A stretch of 64,000 nucleotides of DNA. Source: Pantoea dispersa (lineage in GTDB: Bacteria > Pseudomonadota > Gammaproteobacteria > Enterobacterales > Enterobacteriaceae). Made by a program: the position numbers and the translations under genes. The stretch covers positions 1-64,000 of the forward strand of contig NZ_SCKT01000006.1 in assembly GCF_014155765.1 (NCBI RefSeq). Reading direction: 5' to 3'. Of this stretch, positions 1-11,079 are shown piece by piece. The notes below the pieces were generated by a model. It made no database searches, was not told where the DNA came from, and worked only from the letters and a program-made list of their open reading frames with translations. Position 1 is the stretch's first letter; each line of letters starts with the position of its first letter.

Positions 1-18
1 TAGGGAACTGCCAGGCAT
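1..18 (+). rRNA. rrf: 5S ribosomal RNA, 3' end only
   Basis: The first 18 bases match the invariant 3' end of enterobacterial 5S rRNA (...GGGAACTGCCAGGCAT). The rest lies outside the window. In E. coli the rrnE operon also precedes metA, so the context agrees. The terminator that follows at 33-61 closes the operon. Confidence 0.85.
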
Positions 19-32
19 TAAATAAGTGAAGA

Positions 33-61
33 AGCCCCGGACGAGAGTCCGGGGCTTTTTT
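33..61 (+). terminator. rRNA operon terminator
   Basis: A perfect 10-bp GC-rich stem (33-42 with 47-56), a GAGA tetraloop and a run of T make a strong intrinsic terminator directly after the 5S end. The remainder up to the MetJ boxes (62-261) shows no gene. Confidence 0.9.
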
Positions 62-261
62 ACATCCGCACTCCGGCAAATTTGCCGCCAAAAACCCCTC
101 CATAACGACTTATTTAATCCTGAAAAAATTCTAACGCGCTTTTATTCCGACCTTATTGCTGCTGCTCACCGCGCGGCGCTCGGGGCTATTGCCGCTCAAT
201 GCTGAAACATTTTCATAAACCGCATGAAGACTCGACATCCAGCGGCAGCCAGGCTAATCTC

Positions 262-285
262 GGGCATCTGGATGTCTAAACGTTT
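262..285 (+). promoter_or_regulatory. MetJ operator of metA (three tandem met boxes)
   Basis: Three abutting 8-mers (GGGCATCT, GGATGTCT, AAACGTTT) match the met box AGACGTCT at 5, 6 and 6 of 8 positions. They lie about 30 bp before the metA start, and the stretch resembles the E. coli metA leader. MetJ with S-adenosylmethionine would repress here. Confidence 0.7.
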
Positions 286-315
286 ATATGGTTATCAGCA
301 AGAGGTCAGCAGGTT

Positions 316-1245
316 ATGCCAATCAGGATCCCCGACGAATTACCGGCAGTGAATTTTTTGCGTAATGAGAATGTCTTTGTCATGACCTCATCGCGCGCCA
401 GTGTTCAGGAGATTCGTCCGCTTAAAGTGTTGATCCTTAACCTGATGCCAAAAAAAATTGAGACCGAAAACCAGTTTCTGCGCCTGCTCTCTAACTCGCC
501 GCTGCAGATCGATGTTCAGCTGTTACGCATCGACAGCCGCGAGTCGCGCAACACGCCAAGCGAGCATCTGAACAACTTCTACTGCAACTTCGACGATATC
601 GCTAACGATAACTTTGATGGCCTGATCGTCACCGGTGCGCCGCTGGGGCTGGTTGATTTCAATGATGTTGCCTACTGGCCACAAATTCAGCGCGTGCTGC
701 ACTGGGCAAAAGAGCACGTCACTTCTACCCTGTTCGTTTGCTGGGCGGTGCAGGCGGCGCTTAACATCCTGTATGGCATTCCTAAACAAACGCGACAGAA
801 CAAGCTGTCTGGCGTCTATGAGCATCAGATCCTTCATCCGCACGCGCTACTGACGCGCGGTTTTGATGACAACTTCCTGGCACCGCATTCACGCTATGCT
901 GATTTTCCCAGCCAGCTGATTCGTGACTATACCGATCTCGAGCTGTTTGCCGAATCAGAAAGCACCGGTGCCTATCTGATGGCGAGTAAAGACAAGCGCC
1001 TGGCCTTTGTTACCGGCCATCCGGAATATGACGCTCTTACGCTGTCGGGTGAGTACCATCGGGACTACGAGGCCGGCCTGCACCCTGAGGTGCCGTTCAA
1101 CTACTTCCCGCAGGACAACCCGGAATTGCCGCCGCGCGCCACCTGGCGTAGCCACGGCAACCTGCTGTTCTCCAACTGGCTCAACTACTACGTCTATCAG
1201 ATTACGCCATTCGATCTGCGCCACATGAATCCAACGCTCGAGTAA
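316..1245 (+). CDS. metA: Homoserine O-succinyltransferase
   Basis: MetA transfers succinate from succinyl-CoA to homoserine, the first committed step of methionine synthesis in the cytosol. The product has 309 residues, the usual family length. The catalytic Cys142 (in FVCWAVQ), Lys47 and the His235-Pro-Glu237 pair (in TGHPEYD) are all present at family positions. The start ATG lies behind GAGGTCAGCAGGTT, and the MetJ boxes sit just upstream. An intrinsic terminator follows, so metA is monocistronic. It is the usual neighbour of aceBAK in enterobacteria. The E. coli protein is heat-labile; nothing here shows whether this one is. Confidence 0.97.
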   Translation: MPIRIPDELPAVNFLRNENVFVMTSSRASVQEIRPLKVLILNLMPKKIETENQFLRLLSNSPLQIDVQLLRIDSRESRNTPSEHLNNFYCNFDDIANDNFDGLIVTGAPLGLVDFNDVAYWPQIQRVLHWAKEHVTSTLFVCWAVQAALNILYGIPKQTRQNKLSGVYEHQILHPHALLTRGFDDNFLAPHSRYADFPSQLIRDYTDLELFAESESTGAYLMASKDKRLAFVTGHPEYDALTLSGEYHRDYEAGLHPEVPFNYFPQDNPELPPRATWRSHGNLLFSNWLNYYVYQITPFDLRHMNPTLE

Positions 1246-1281
1246 AACGCCCGCTAACAACGCGTTTAAACCTGCCGTGAC

Positions 1282-1308
1282 AGCCGCGTGTGGTCGCGGC
1301 TTTTTTTT
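1282..1308 (+). terminator. metA terminator
   Basis: A 7-bp stem AGCCGCG/CGCGGCT (1282-1288 with 1295-1301) is followed by eight T residues, 37 bp after the metA stop. Confidence 0.88.
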
Positions 1309-1398
1309 GCCTTTTTTCTATGATGGAACGTATTGCCTTTATTTCGTGAGATTAAATTACAGTTAAATCAGATAAATAAAATCAATAAAGCCATAAAA

Positions 1399-1413
1399 TG
1401 GAAATAGTTTTTG
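1399..1413 (+). promoter_or_regulatory. IclR operator of the aceBAK operon
   Basis: TGGAAATAGTTTTTG matches the first half of the IclR consensus TGGAAATNATTTCCA fully and the second half in part. The surrounding AT-rich block resembles the E. coli aceB operator as I remember it. It lies about 105 bp before aceB; IclR encoded at 6235-7065 is the expected ligand-controlled repressor. Confidence 0.65.
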
Positions 1414-1515
1414 AAATTAAAATAAAAATGATTATGCTCTGATCTTGCCGGTTAAAAAATACCCTACAGCCCGATCCTGTCGTTAGAAAAAGGATCAAAC
1501 CAGGAGGCAGCCCGC

Positions 1516-3114
1516 ATGACAGACACGGTTATCAGCCCGACACTGACCTTTAGCCAGCCCTTTACCCACGCGGAAAAGCAGCTGCTGACGCCCGAAGCCA
1601 TTGATTTCCTGCACTCGCTGGTGGTGCGCTTTGCACCCGAGCGCGAGCGTCTGCTGAAAGCGCGTCAGCAGCGCCAGCAGCGCTACGATCAGGGGGCGTT
1701 GCCAGATTTCAATTCGGAAACCGCTTCCATTCGGCAAAGTGACTGGCAGGTGAGGCCCATTCCTCAGCTACTGCGCGATCGCCGCGTCGAAATCACCGGT
1801 CCGCCAGATCGCAAAATGGTGATCAACGCGCTGAACGCTAACGTCAAAGTGTTCATGGCCGATTTTGAGGATTCGCTGGCACCGACCTGGCAAAAACTGC
1901 TTGATGGCCAGCTGGCGCTGCGCGATGCGGTTAACGGCACGCTGAGCTTCACCAGCGAAAACGGCAAGATCTACCAGTTACGATCCGATCCGGCGCTGCT
2001 GATGTGCCGGGTTCGCGGCTTACATCTGGATGAGAAGCATGTTGAGTGGCGCGATCGAGCCATTCCCGGCGGGTTATTCGACTTTGCGCTCTATCTGTTT
2101 CACAACGTCACCGCGCTGCTGGAGAAGGGCCACGGTCCGTGGTTCTATCTGCCGAAAACCGAGCATGCGGCGGAAGTGGCATGGTGGCGGGAAATCTTCC
2201 GCTTCAGTGAAGATCGTTTCGATCTGCCGCGCGGCACCATCAAAGCCACGGTACTGATCGAGACGCTGCCCGCGGTATTTCAGATGGATGAGATCCTGTG
2301 GGAACTGCGCGATCACGTGGTTGGCCTCAACTGTGGCCGCTGGGATTACATTTTCAGCTACATCAAAACGCTGGGCCAGCATGGTGACCGCATTCTGCCG
2401 GATCGTCAGCAGATCAGCATGGACCAGCCGTTCCTCGAGGCTTATTCGCGCCTGCTGATCAAAACCTGCCACCGGCGCGGTGCGCTGGCGATGGGCGGCA
2501 TGTCGGCGCTCATCCCGGCCAAAGACGCTGAACGCAACGCCTGGGTGATGCAGAAAGTGCAGGAGGACAAAGCACGGGAAGCGGGCAACGGCCATGACGG
2601 TACCTGGGTCGCCCATCCCGGCCTGGCAGACATCGCCATGGCGGAGTTTGACCGCCAGCTGGGCGATCGCCCCAATCAGCTGCACGTCAGTCGTGAACAG
2701 GATACGCCGATCACCGCCGAGCGCCTGCTGCGCCCGTGCCGTGGTCAGCGCACCGAAGCCGGGATGCGTGCCAACATCCGCGTTGCGCTGCAGTATCTGG
2801 AAGCGTGGATCAGCGGCAATGGCTGCGTGCCTATTGATGGGCTGATGGAGGATGCCGCTACCGCGGAGATTGCCCGTACCTCCATCTGGCAGTGGATTCA
2901 CCACAAGCAAATCCTCAGCGATGGTCAGCTGGTGACCGCCGCGCTGTTCGAACAGTTTCTTGATGAAGAGCTGGCGGCCCTGCGCCACAGCCTGGGTGAC
3001 GCGCGCTTTGACGCCGGTCGCTATGAAGATGCGGCTGCGCTGATGGCGCAAATCACCACCGACGAACAACTGGTTCCTTTCCTCACCCTGCCGGGCTACC
3101 GCCTGCTGCCCTGA
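1516..3114 (+). CDS. aceB: Malate synthase A
   Basis: AceB condenses glyoxylate with acetyl-CoA to malate, the second step of the glyoxylate shunt needed for growth on acetate or fatty acids. The 532-residue length fits the isoform A family. Visible family marks are the segment [14 protein letters not shown], the arginine-bearing RVRGLHLD, and the C-terminal [11 protein letters not shown], whose Asp446 corresponds to the general base. The ATG follows a strong AGGAGG eight bases upstream. It is the first gene of aceBAK, 16 bp before aceA, and sits downstream of the IclR operator. Confidence 0.97.
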   Translation: MTDTVISPTLTFSQPFTHAEKQLLTPEAIDFLHSLVVRFAPERERLLKARQQRQQRYDQGALPDFNSETASIRQSDWQVRPIPQLLRDRRVEITGPPDRKMVINALNANVKVFMADFEDSLAPTWQKLLDGQLALRDAVNGTLSFTSENGKIYQLRSDPALLMCRVRGLHLDEKHVEWRDRAIPGGLFDFALYLFHNVTALLEKGHGPWFYLPKTEHAAEVAWWREIFRFSEDRFDLPRGTIKATVLIETLPAVFQMDEILWELRDHVVGLNCGRWDYIFSYIKTLGQHGDRILPDRQQISMDQPFLEAYSRLLIKTCHRRGALAMGGMSALIPAKDAERNAWVMQKVQEDKAREAGNGHDGTWVAHPGLADIAMAEFDRQLGDRPNQLHVSREQDTPITAERLLRPCRGQRTEAGMRANIRVALQYLEAWISGNGCVPIDGLMEDAATAEIARTSIWQWIHHKQILSDGQLVTAALFEQFLDEELAALRHSLGDARFDAGRYEDAAALMAQITTDEQLVPFLTLPGYRLLP

Positions 3115-3130
3115 CTCTGGAGATACTGCT

Positions 3131-4435
3131 ATGTCAAATCGTACCCAACAGATCGCTCAACTGGAAAACAGCTGGCTGGCATCACGCTGGCAGGGTATTA
3201 CCCGTCCTTACAGCGCCGAAGAGGTCATTAACCTGCGCGGCTCCGTTAATCCCGCCTGCACGCTGGCGAATCGCGGCGCGAGAAAGCTGTGGGCACTCCT
3301 GAACGGTGACGCGCGCAAAGGCTATATCAACAGCCTCGGTGCCCTGACCGGCGGGCAGGCGGTGCAGCAGGCGAAAGCTGGCATTGAGGCGATTTATCTC
3401 TCCGGCTGGCAGGTGGCGGCCGATGCAAACCTGGCCGGGCAGATGTATCCGGACCAGTCGCTGTATCCGGTCAATTCGGTGCCGAACGTGGTGGAACGTA
3501 TTAACCAAAGTTTTCAGCGCGCCGATCAAATCCAGTGGGCGAGCGGACTGTCGCCTGAAGATGACGGCTTTATCGATTACTACCTGCCGATTGTCGCCGA
3601 TGCGGAAGCCGGATTTGGTGGGGTGCTCAATGCTTTTGAGCTGATGAAAGCGATGATACAGGCCGGTGCCGGCGCGGTGCACTTTGAAGATCAGCTGGCG
3701 GCGGTGAAGAAGTGCGGGCACATGGGCGGCAAAGTTCTGGTGCCGACGCAGGAAGCGATTCAGAAACTGGTGGCGGCGCGGCTGGCGGCCGATGTGATGG
3801 ATGTGCCCACGGTGCTGATTGCGCGCACCGATGCCGACGCTGCCGATCTGATTACCTCCGATTGCGACGAGCGCGATGCGCCGTTTATCACCGGGGAACG
3901 GACCGCTGAAGGCTTCTTCCGCACCCATGCCGGTATCGAACAGGCGATAGCCCGCGGCCTGGCGTATGCGCCGTATGCCGATGTGCTGTGGTGCGAAACT
4001 TCCACGCCGGATCTGGCGCTGGCGCAGCGCTTCGCCGAGGCGATTCACGCGCAGTATCCCGGCAAGCTACTGGCTTACAACTGCTCGCCTTCGTTTAACT
4101 GGAAGAAGAATCTCGACGATCGCACCATTGCCCGCTTCCAGCAGGCGCTGAGCGAAATGGGCTACCGCTTTCAGTTCATCACCCTGGCGGGTATCCACAG
4201 CATGTGGTTCAACATGTTCGACCTCGCGCACGCTTATGCGCAGGGCGAAGGCATGCGCCACTACGTGGAAAAAGTGCAGCAGCCGGAATTTGCCGCACGC
4301 GAACGCGGCTACACCTTCTCTGCGCATCAGCAGGAAGTGGGCACCGGATATTTTGATCGCATCACCACGGTGATTCAGGGCGGCAGCTCGTCGGTCACCG
4401 CGCTGACCGGCTCCACCGAAGCCGCACAGTTCTGA
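3131..4435 (+). CDS. aceA: Isocitrate lyase
   Basis: AceA splits isocitrate into glyoxylate and succinate, bypassing the two decarboxylations of the TCA cycle. The 434-residue protein carries the signature KKCGH at 193-197 with the catalytic Cys195, and the metal and substrate segments around FEDQ and the C-terminal region NWKKNLDD. The ATG follows GGAG. It is cotranscribed with aceB (16 bp gap) and followed after a stem-loop by aceK. Expression should follow IclR control from the aceB operator. Confidence 0.97.
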   Translation: MSNRTQQIAQLENSWLASRWQGITRPYSAEEVINLRGSVNPACTLANRGARKLWALLNGDARKGYINSLGALTGGQAVQQAKAGIEAIYLSGWQVAADANLAGQMYPDQSLYPVNSVPNVVERINQSFQRADQIQWASGLSPEDDGFIDYYLPIVADAEAGFGGVLNAFELMKAMIQAGAGAVHFEDQLAAVKKCGHMGGKVLVPTQEAIQKLVAARLAADVMDVPTVLIARTDADAADLITSDCDERDAPFITGERTAEGFFRTHAGIEQAIARGLAYAPYADVLWCETSTPDLALAQRFAEAIHAQYPGKLLAYNCSPSFNWKKNLDDRTIARFQQALSEMGYRFQFITLAGIHSMWFNMFDLAHAYAQGEGMRHYVEKVQQPEFAARERGYTFSAHQQEVGTGYFDRITTVIQGGSSSVTALTGSTEAAQF

Positions 4436-4447
4436 TCAGCGTACTCC

Positions 4448-4469
4448 CGGTGCGCAGCATGGCGCACCG
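4448..4469 (+). other. Stem-loop between aceA and aceK
   Basis: A perfect 8-bp inverted repeat (CGGTGCGC/GCGCACCG, 6-base loop) fills the 66-bp gap between aceA and aceK. There is no real T run, so it is more likely an mRNA-stability or attenuation element that lowers aceK output relative to aceBA than a full terminator. Confidence 0.6.
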
Positions 4470-4501
4470 TTTCACTGGCTCACGCTTGCCGGAGATTGCC
4501 G

Positions 4502-6238
4502 ATGTCACCGAGAGAATCCCTTATCGCCCACACGATTCTGCAGGGTTTTGATGCGCAGTACGGTCGCTTTCTCGATATTACCGCAGGCGCGCAGCAGCGC
4601 TTTGAACAGGCGGACTGGCAGGCGGTGCAGCAGGCGATGAAAGCGCGTATCCATTTGTATGATCATCACGTCGGGCTGGTCGCCAATCAGTTGCGCATCC
4701 TCAACGAGATGGCCGACTGGGATGACGCCTTCTGGCTGCGGGTGAAAAGCCACTATGCCACGCTGCTGCCGGGCTATCCGCGTCATGAAATTGCCGAAAG
4801 CTTTTTTAATTCTGTCTATTGTCGCTTGCTGGGGCACAGCCACTTACTGCCTGAGCGGCTGTTTATCCTGCCGTCACAGCCGTACGCGCCCGCGCCGCCG
4901 GCGCAGCGACCGCTGTCGCGCCTGTACCGGCCGCAGCACAGCTGGCATGAGACGCTGCGTCAGGTATTAAATGACATTCCGTTGCGGCTGACGTGGCAGG
5001 ATCAGACGCGCGACATCGGCTGGATTGTGCGTCATCTGCACGAGCAGTTCAGCGCGGCACAGCTGGCCCATGCCACGCTGGACGTCGCCAGCGAGCTGTT
5101 TTATCGCAACAAAACCGCCTGGATTGTGGCGCGGCTGCAGCTGAGCGCGGGCGAGATTGTGCCGTGTCTGCTGCCGATTCAGCGCGATGACGCCGGCCGG
5201 TTGTGGATCGATACCTGCCTCACCGACAGCAATGACGCCAGCATCGTGTTTGGCTTTGCCCGCGCCTATTTCATGGTATACGCGCCGGTGCCAGCCGCGC
5301 TGGTGGCCTGGCTGCAGCCGATTTTGCCGGGCAAAACCCTCGCCGAGCGCTATATGGCGATTGGCTGCCAGAAACACGGTAAAACCGAATGCTATCGCGA
5401 ATATTTAGATTACCTGGCGCACAGTCAGGAAGCATTCACCATCGCACCCGGCGTGCGCGGTATGGTGATGCTGGTATTTACGCTGCCCGGTTTTGATCGG
5501 GTATTTAAGGTGATTAAAGATCGCTTCGCGCCGCAAAAAGAGGTGACGGATGCGCAGGTGCGCGCCTGTTACCGGCTGGTCAAAGAGCATGACCGCGTCG
5601 GGCGCATGGCTGACACCCAGGAGTTTGAGCATTTCGCCATCCCGCGCGCGCGCATTCCGGCGGCGCTGATGGCGGAATTTGAGCGCGAGATTCCGGAAAA
5701 AATCGAGCTGCGCGATGACGTACTGATCATCCGCCACTTATGGCTGGAGCGTCGCATGCAGCCGCTTAACCTGTGGCTGATGCAGGCGACGCCGGAACAG
5801 CGCCAGCACGCCATTGAGGAGTACGGCGATGCGATTTGTCAGCTGGCGGCGGCCAATATCTTCCCCGGCGATATGCTGTTTAAAAACTTCGGCATGACGC
5901 GCCATGGCCGCGTGGTGTTTTACGACTATGATGAAATCCGCCCGATGACCGAGCTGGTGTTCCGCGATGTTCCGGCGGCGCGTTACGAAGAGGATGAGCT
6001 GCAGGCCGAGCCGTGGTACAGCGTCGGGCCGGATGATGTGTTTCCGGAAACCTTCCGCTACGCGCTGTGCAGCGAACCGGCGACCGGAAAACTGCTGCAG
6101 GCGCTGCATCCGCAGTTGTTCGATCCTGGCTGGTGGCGCGCCCTGCAGGCGCGGATCCGTGCCGGGCATATTGAAGAGGTGATGGCGTGGCGCGCCGGAC
6201 AGCGTTTCAGCGCGCGCTACGCGTCAGTGGCCGCCTAG
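4502..6238 (+). CDS. aceK: Isocitrate dehydrogenase kinase/phosphatase
   Basis: AceK phosphorylates and dephosphorylates isocitrate dehydrogenase, setting the split of carbon between TCA cycle and glyoxylate shunt. The ATP site APGVRGMV and the lysine of VFKVIKD are seen; with the ATG at 4502 that lysine is residue 336, its known number in the family, which supports this start over the in-frame TTG at 4496. GGAG lies 7 bases upstream. The 578-residue length is normal. It ends the aceBAK operon, and its TAG overlaps the iclR stop codon on the opposite strand by four bases. Confidence 0.96.
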   Translation: MSPRESLIAHTILQGFDAQYGRFLDITAGAQQRFEQADWQAVQQAMKARIHLYDHHVGLVANQLRILNEMADWDDAFWLRVKSHYATLLPGYPRHEIAESFFNSVYCRLLGHSHLLPERLFILPSQPYAPAPPAQRPLSRLYRPQHSWHETLRQVLNDIPLRLTWQDQTRDIGWIVRHLHEQFSAAQLAHATLDVASELFYRNKTAWIVARLQLSAGEIVPCLLPIQRDDAGRLWIDTCLTDSNDASIVFGFARAYFMVYAPVPAALVAWLQPILPGKTLAERYMAIGCQKHGKTECYREYLDYLAHSQEAFTIAPGVRGMVMLVFTLPGFDRVFKVIKDRFAPQKEVTDAQVRACYRLVKEHDRVGRMADTQEFEHFAIPRARIPAALMAEFEREIPEKIELRDDVLIIRHLWLERRMQPLNLWLMQATPEQRQHAIEEYGDAICQLAAANIFPGDMLFKNFGMTRHGRVVFYDYDEIRPMTELVFRDVPAARYEEDELQAEPWYSVGPDDVFPETFRYALCSEPATGKLLQALHPQLFDPGWWRALQARIRAGHIEEVMAWRAGQRFSARYASVAA

Positions 6239-7065
6239 CGGCCGGCATAGCTCAGTGTTACCTGCTTCGCCGCGCGGATCACCAGCGCCCCGAGCTCGGT
6301 AATGCGGTCGTCGGTCATACGCGCCAGCGGGCCGGAGATGGAGATGGCGGCAAACGGTTCGCCGTGTTCATCATAAATCGGTGCCGCCACACAGCGCAGG
6401 CCGAGCGCGTGCTCTTCGTCGTCGTGCGAAAAACCCATCTTACGGATCAGCGCCAGATTCTCCTTCAGGCTATGCGGCGACATCAGGGTTTTCGGCGTGT
6501 AGTGATGTAATCCCTTCTGATGCAGCAGAGCGGTGACCTGATCATCGCTAAGGTGAGCGAGAAACGCTTTGCCGGCACCGGACGCATGCATCGGCAACTT
6601 GCCGCCAATCGGCGCTGACATACGCATCAGCTGGGTGCACTGTACCTGGTCAATAATCACCGCCTGATAATCACTGAGATCCAGCACCGCCAGATTCACG
6701 GTTTCGCCGGCTTCTTCCATCAGCCGGCGCAGAATCGGGTGCACAATCGCCAGCAGATTGCGGCTCTGCAGAAAACTGCTGCCGACCACAAAGGCATGAG
6801 CGCCAATGGTCCATAAACCGAGGTCGCCCACCTGATGCACAAATCCCTGCTGCTGCATGGTGGTCAGCAGGCGATGAGTGGTGGAGTTGGGCAGCCCGGC
6901 CTGTTGCGCCAGCTCGGTCAGCGCCACGCTACCGTGTGATTCGGCAATCAGCTCCAGCAAACGCAGCCCGCGCGTCAGAGATTGTACCTGGCCGCCGGCA
7001 GGGGCACTGGCCGCCGGAGCCGTACGGGGTTTTTTGCCGCGTTTCGCGGGCGCAGGGGTTGCCAT
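6235..7065 (-). CDS. iclR: Acetate operon repressor IclR
   Basis: IclR represses aceBAK and itself; glyoxylate and pyruvate alter its DNA binding. The 276-residue protein has a short basic proline/alanine-rich head, an N-terminal winged helix-turn-helix ([19 protein letters not shown]) and the effector-binding domain with [15 protein letters not shown]. The reading frame stays open upstream, but the ATG at 7065 has GGAG five bases before it and gives the family N-terminus, so I reject the longer form. It is convergent with aceK (stop codons overlap) and divergent from metH. A likely autoregulatory operator is at 7091-7105. Confidence 0.95.
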   Translation of the reverse strand: MATPAPAKRGKKPRTAPAASAPAGGQVQSLTRGLRLLELIAESHGSVALTELAQQAGLPNSTTHRLLTTMQQQGFVHQVGDLGLWTIGAHAFVVGSSFLQSRNLLAIVHPILRRLMEEAGETVNLAVLDLSDYQAVIIDQVQCTQLMRMSAPIGGKLPMHASGAGKAFLAHLSDDQVTALLHQKGLHHYTPKTLMSPHSLKENLALIRKMGFSHDDEEHALGLRCVAAPIYDEHGEPFAAISISGPLARMTDDRITELGALVIRAAKQVTLSYAGR

Positions 7066-7090
7066 AACATCTCCACAGTCATTGCAGGTA

Positions 7091-7105
7091 TGGAAACCAT
7101 TTTCG
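7091..7105 (-). promoter_or_regulatory. Probable IclR autoregulatory operator
   Basis: TGGAAACCATTTTCG matches 11 of 14 defined positions of the IclR consensus and lies 26 bp upstream of the iclR start, a place fit for autorepression. The 196-bp divergent gap must also hold the metH promoter. Confidence 0.55.
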
Positions 7106-7261
7106 TTTTTAATGGTATGAATGCAAACGCTGGCTGACTGGTCGGATCTGCTGGTCATTTTGCCGCCGGTGGCCGCAAACGGGTGACTTTTGCTCATTTG
7201 AAAGTTGTGCCAGTATGACTGGCTGGCATTTAGCCAGCGTAATGACGTGGATGGGGCAAGA

Positions 7262-10200
7262 GTGAGCAATAAAACCGCAACGCTACAGCAGCAGCTGGCA
7301 CAACGCATCATGATTCTGGACGGTGGCATGGGCACCATGATCCAGAGTTACAAACTGGATGAGCAGGATTTTCGCGGCAGCCGCTTCGCTGACTGGCCGT
7401 GCGATGTGAAAGGCAATAATGACCTGCTGGTGCTGAGTAAGCCGGACGTCATTCGCGAAATCCACGATGCTTACCTGGCGGCTGGCGCGGATATTCTCGA
7501 AACCAACACCTTCAACGCCACCCCGATTGCCATGGCCGACTATGAAATGGCCGCGCTGTCGGCGGAGATCAACTTCGAAGCGGCGAAACTGGCGCGCACC
7601 TGCGCCGACGCGTGGACGGCAAAAACGCCCGATCGCCCGCGCTACGTTGCTGGCGTGCTCGGCCCGACCAACCGCACCTGCTCGATCTCGCCTGACGTCA
7701 ACGATCCCGCGTTTCGTAACATCACCTTCAATCAGCTGGTGGACGCCTACCGCGAATCGACCCATGCGCTGATTAGCGGCGGTGCTGACATCATCATGAT
7801 CGAAACGGTGTTCGATACCCTGAATGCCAAAGCGGCGATTTATGCGGTACAGAGCGAGATGGAAGCGATGGGCGTGACGCTGCCGCTGATGATCTCCGGC
7901 ACCATTACCGATGCGTCAGGCCGGACGCTCTCCGGCCAGACCACGGAAGGATTCTACAACTCACTGCGCCACGCGGAGCCGCTGTCGTTCGGCCTCAACT
8001 GCGCGCTTGGTCCGGACGAACTGCGCCAGTATGTGCAGGAGCTGTCGCGCATTGCCGAAGGCTATGTCAGCGCCCACCCCAACGCCGGTCTGCCAAATGC
8101 CTTCGGCGAATATGACCTTGATGCGGCGACGATGGCGGCGCAGATTGGCGAGTGGGCGCGCGCCGGCTTCCTCAACATTATCGGTGGCTGCTGTGGCACC
8201 ACGCCGCAGCACATTGCGGCGATGGCGGCAGCGGTCGAGGGCGTGCCACCGCGGCCGCTGCCGGAAATAGCCGTCGCCTGCCGCTTGTCTGGCCTCGAAC
8301 CGCTCAATATTCAGGCCGATTCACTGTTCGTCAACGTGGGTGAGCGCACTAACGTGACCGGCTCGGCCAAATTTAAGCGCCTGATTAAAGAAGAGAAGTA
8401 CAACGAAGCGCTGGACGTGGCGCGCCAGCAGGTGGAAAACGGCGCGCAGATTATCGATATCAATATGGATGAAGGCATGCTGGATGCGGAAGCGGCCATG
8501 GTGCGCTTTCTCAACCTGATTGCCGGTGAGCCGGATATTGCGCGTGTGCCGATCATGATCGACTCCTCGAAATGGGAGGTGATTGAGAAAGGTCTGCAGT
8601 GCATTCAGGGCAAAGGCATCGTCAACTCCATCTCGATGAAAGAGGGCATCGAGCCGTTTATTGCGCACGCGCGCAAAGTGCGGCGCTACGGCGCGGCGGT
8701 GGTGGTGATGGCGTTCGACGAAGTGGGCCAGGCGGACACCCGCGCGCGCAAAATTGAGATCTGCCGCCGCGCCTACCACATCCTCACTGAAGAGGTTGGT
8801 TTCCCGCCGGAAGACATCATTTTCGACCCCAATATCTTTGCCGTGGCCACCGGCATCGAAGAGCACAACAACTACGCGATGGATTTCATCGGTGCCTGTG
8901 AAGACATCAAACGCGAACTGCCGCATGCGATGATCTCCGGCGGCGTCTCCAACGTGTCGTTCTCGTTCCGCGGTAACGAACCGGTGCGTGAGGCGATTCA
9001 CGCGGTGTTCCTCTACTACGCCATCCGCAACGGTATGGACATGGGCATCGTCAACGCCGGTCAGCTGGCGATTTATGACGATTTGCCGGCGGAGCTGCGC
9101 GATGCGGTTGAGGACGTGATCCTCAACCGGCGCGACGATGGCACCGAGCGACTGCTGGCGCTGGCGGAGAAGTATCGCGGCAACAAAGGCGAGGGTGAGC
9201 AGGACAAGCAGCAGGCCGAATGGCGCAGCTGGGACGTGGTGAAGCGACTGGAATATTCGCTGGTGAAAGGTATCACCGAGTTTATCGAGCAGGACACCGA
9301 AGAGGCGCGCCAGGCCGCGGCACGGCCGATTGAAGTCATTGAAGGACCGTTGATGTCCGGCATGAATGTGGTCGGCGATCTGTTTGGTGAGGGCAAAATG
9401 TTTCTGCCGCAGGTGGTGAAATCGGCGCGCGTGATGAAGCAGGCGGTGGCCTACCTCGAACCCTTTATCCAGGCGAGCAAAGAGGCCGGCCGCAGCAACG
9501 GTAAAATCGTGCTGGCGACGGTAAAAGGCGACGTGCACGACATCGGCAAAAATATTGTTGGTGTGGTGCTGCAGTGTAACAACTACGAAATCATCGACCT
9601 GGGCGTGATGGTGCCGGGCGACAAAATCCTGAAAACCGCGCGTGAGGAAAACGCCGACATCATCGGACTTTCCGGCCTGATTACCCCGTCGCTCGACGAG
9701 ATGGTGAACGTGGCGAAAGAGATGGAGCGCCAGGGCTTTACGCTGCCGCTACTTATTGGCGGGGCCACCACCTCGAAAGCGCACACGGCGGTGAAAATTG
9801 AGCAGAATTACAGCGGCCCGACGGTCTATGTGCAGAACGCCTCGCGCACCGTCGGCGTGGTCTCTTCGCTGCTGTCACCCACGCTGAAAGAGGCGTTTGT
9901 GGCGCGCACGCGTAAGGAGTACGAAACCGTGCGGATTCAGCACGCGCGTAAAAAGCCGCGCACGCCGCCGGTCACGCTACAGGCCGCGCGCGATAATCAT
10001 TACGTCATTGACTGGCAACGCTACACGCCACCGGTGGCGCATCGTACCGGCGTCAGCGCAGTGGAGGCCAGTATCGATACGCTGCGCAACTACATCGACT
10101 GGACGCCGTTTTTTATGACCTGGTCGCTGGCCGGCAAATATCCGCGTATCCTGGAAGATGAGGTGGTGGGCGAAGAAGCCACGCGGCTGTTTGCCGATGC

Positions 10201-10945
10201 CAATGCGATGCTGGATAACCTCAGCGCGCAGGACACGCTCAGGCCGCGCGGCGTGGTCGGCATTTTCCCGGCTAACCGCGTCGGCGACGACATTGAAATC
10301 TACCGTGACGAGACCCGGCGCGAGGTGCTGTGCGTCAGCCATCATCTGCGCCAGCAAACGGAAAAAACCGACTTCGCCAACTACTGTCTGGCGGACTTCG
10401 TGGCGCCGAAATCCAGTGGTAAAGCGGATTATCTCGGCGCGTTTGCCGTCACCGGCGGGCTGGAGGAGGATGCGCTGGCGGCGGCGTTCGACCAGCAGCA
10501 CGATGATTACAACAAAATCATGGTGAAAGCGATGGCGGATCGCCTGGCGGAGGCGTTTGCCGAATATCTGCATGAGCGCGTGCGTAAGGTGATCTGGGGC
10601 TATGCCGCCCATGAAAATCTCAGCAACGACGAGCTGATTCGCGAAAATTACCAGGGCATTCGTCCGGCGCCGGGCTATCCGGCCTGTCCGGAACACACCG
10701 AGAAGGCACAAATCTGGCAGCTGCTGGATGTGGCACATCACACCGGCATGAAACTGACCGAATCTTTTGCCATGTGGCCCGGTGCCGCGGTGTCCGGCTG
10801 GTATTTTAGTCATCCGGAGAGTAAATATTTCGCCGTGGCGCAGATTCAGCGCGACCAGGTGGAAGATTACGCGGCGCGTAAAGGCATGAGCGTCAGCGAC
10901 GTGGAGCGCTGGCTGGCACCGAATTTAGGCTACGACGCGGATTGA
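7262..10945 (+). CDS. metH: Cobalamin-dependent methionine synthase
   Basis: MetH moves the methyl group of methyltetrahydrofolate to homocysteine through methylcobalamin. With a GTG start at 7262 the protein has 1227 residues, and key residues fall on family numbers: zinc ligands Cys247, Cys310 and Cys311, and cobalt-ligating His759 in DVHDIGKN. Domain order is homocysteine-binding (about 1-330), pterin-binding (about 350-640), B12-binding cap and Rossmann (about 650-890), then the S-adenosylmethionine reactivation domain with [12 protein letters not shown]. An upstream in-frame start exists but would break this numbering. A small hairpin (7222-7238) lies in the leader. It is divergent from iclR. 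Confidence 0.97.
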   Translation: MSNKTATLQQQLAQRIMILDGGMGTMIQSYKLDEQDFRGSRFADWPCDVKGNNDLLVLSKPDVIREIHDAYLAAGADILETNTFNATPIAMADYEMAALSAEINFEAAKLARTCADAWTAKTPDRPRYVAGVLGPTNRTCSISPDVNDPAFRNITFNQLVDAYRESTHALISGGADIIMIETVFDTLNAKAAIYAVQSEMEAMGVTLPLMISGTITDASGRTLSGQTTEGFYNSLRHAEPLSFGLNCALGPDELRQYVQELSRIAEGYVSAHPNAGLPNAFGEYDLDAATMAAQIGEWARAGFLNIIGGCCGTTPQHIAAMAAAVEGVPPRPLPEIAVACRLSGLEPLNIQADSLFVNVGERTNVTGSAKFKRLIKEEKYNEALDVARQQVENGAQIIDINMDEGMLDAEAAMVRFLNLIAGEPDIARVPIMIDSSKWEVIEKGLQCIQGKGIVNSISMKEGIEPFIAHARKVRRYGAAVVVMAFDEVGQADTRARKIEICRRAYHILTEEVGFPPEDIIFDPNIFAVATGIEEHNNYAMDFIGACEDIKRELPHAMISGGVSNVSFSFRGNEPVREAIHAVFLYYAIRNGMDMGIVNAGQLAIYDDLPAELRDAVEDVILNRRDDGTERLLALAEKYRGNKGEGEQDKQQAEWRSWDVVKRLEYSLVKGITEFIEQDTEEARQAAARPIEVIEGPLMSGMNVVGDLFGEGKMFLPQVVKSARVMKQAVAYLEPFIQASKEAGRSNGKIVLATVKGDVHDIGKNIVGVVLQCNNYEIIDLGVMVPGDKILKTAREENADIIGLSGLITPSLDEMVNVAKEMERQGFTLPLLIGGATTSKAHTAVKIEQNYSGPTVYVQNASRTVGVVSSLLSPTLKEAFVARTRKEYETVRIQHARKKPRTPPVTLQAARDNHYVIDWQRYTPPVAHRTGVSAVEASIDTLRNYIDWTPFFMTWSLAGKYPRILEDEVVGEEATRLFADANAMLDNLSAQDTLRPRGVVGIFPANRVGDDIEIYRDETRREVLCVSHHLRQQTEKTDFANYCLADFVAPKSSGKADYLGAFAVTGGLEEDALAAAFDQQHDDYNKIMVKAMADRLAEAFAEYLHERVRKVIWGYAAHENLSNDELIRENYQGIRPAPGYPACPEHTEKAQIWQLLDVAHHTGMKLTESFAMWPGAAVSGWYFSHPESKYFAVAQIQRDQVEDYAARKGMSVSDVERWLAPNLGYDAD

Positions 10946-10988
10946 TGAATTGCCGGCGCAGAGCGCGCGCAATGAAATGCTGGCAGGC

Positions 10989-11073
10989 GGTCGCCATCAA
11001 TGGCGACCCTACATGGTTCACGTAGGGTGCGCATTAATGCGCACCGTTAAATGGCGCGGGTTTAACCCCGCGC
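10989..11073. repeat. Three tandem palindromes between metH and yjbH
   Basis: Three hairpins stand in a row: GGTCGCCAT(ca)ATGGCGACC at 10989-11008, GGTGCGCATTAATGCGCACC at 11026-11045, and GCGCGGG/CCCGCGC at 11054-11073. The first two are joined by CCTAC...GTAGG, which itself is an inverted repeat, so the pair can fold as one nested structure. It fills a convergent gap and may act as a two-way terminator. The same modules recur at five other places in this window. Confidence 0.85.
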
Positions 11074-11079
11074 TACGCT

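Noticed and set aside
7066-7338. Longer IclR with 91 extra N-terminal residues
   Set aside because: The extension crosses the probable IclR operator and the metH start region, lacks similarity to IclR proteins, and the ATG at 7065 has a good ribosome site.
8321-9538. 405-codon open frame antisense to metH
   Set aside because: It lies wholly opposite a highly conserved coding region, has His/Arg-rich composition typical of the reverse of GC-rich genes, and matches no family I know. Similar long antisense frames opposite aceB, glgB and glgP were left out for the same reason.
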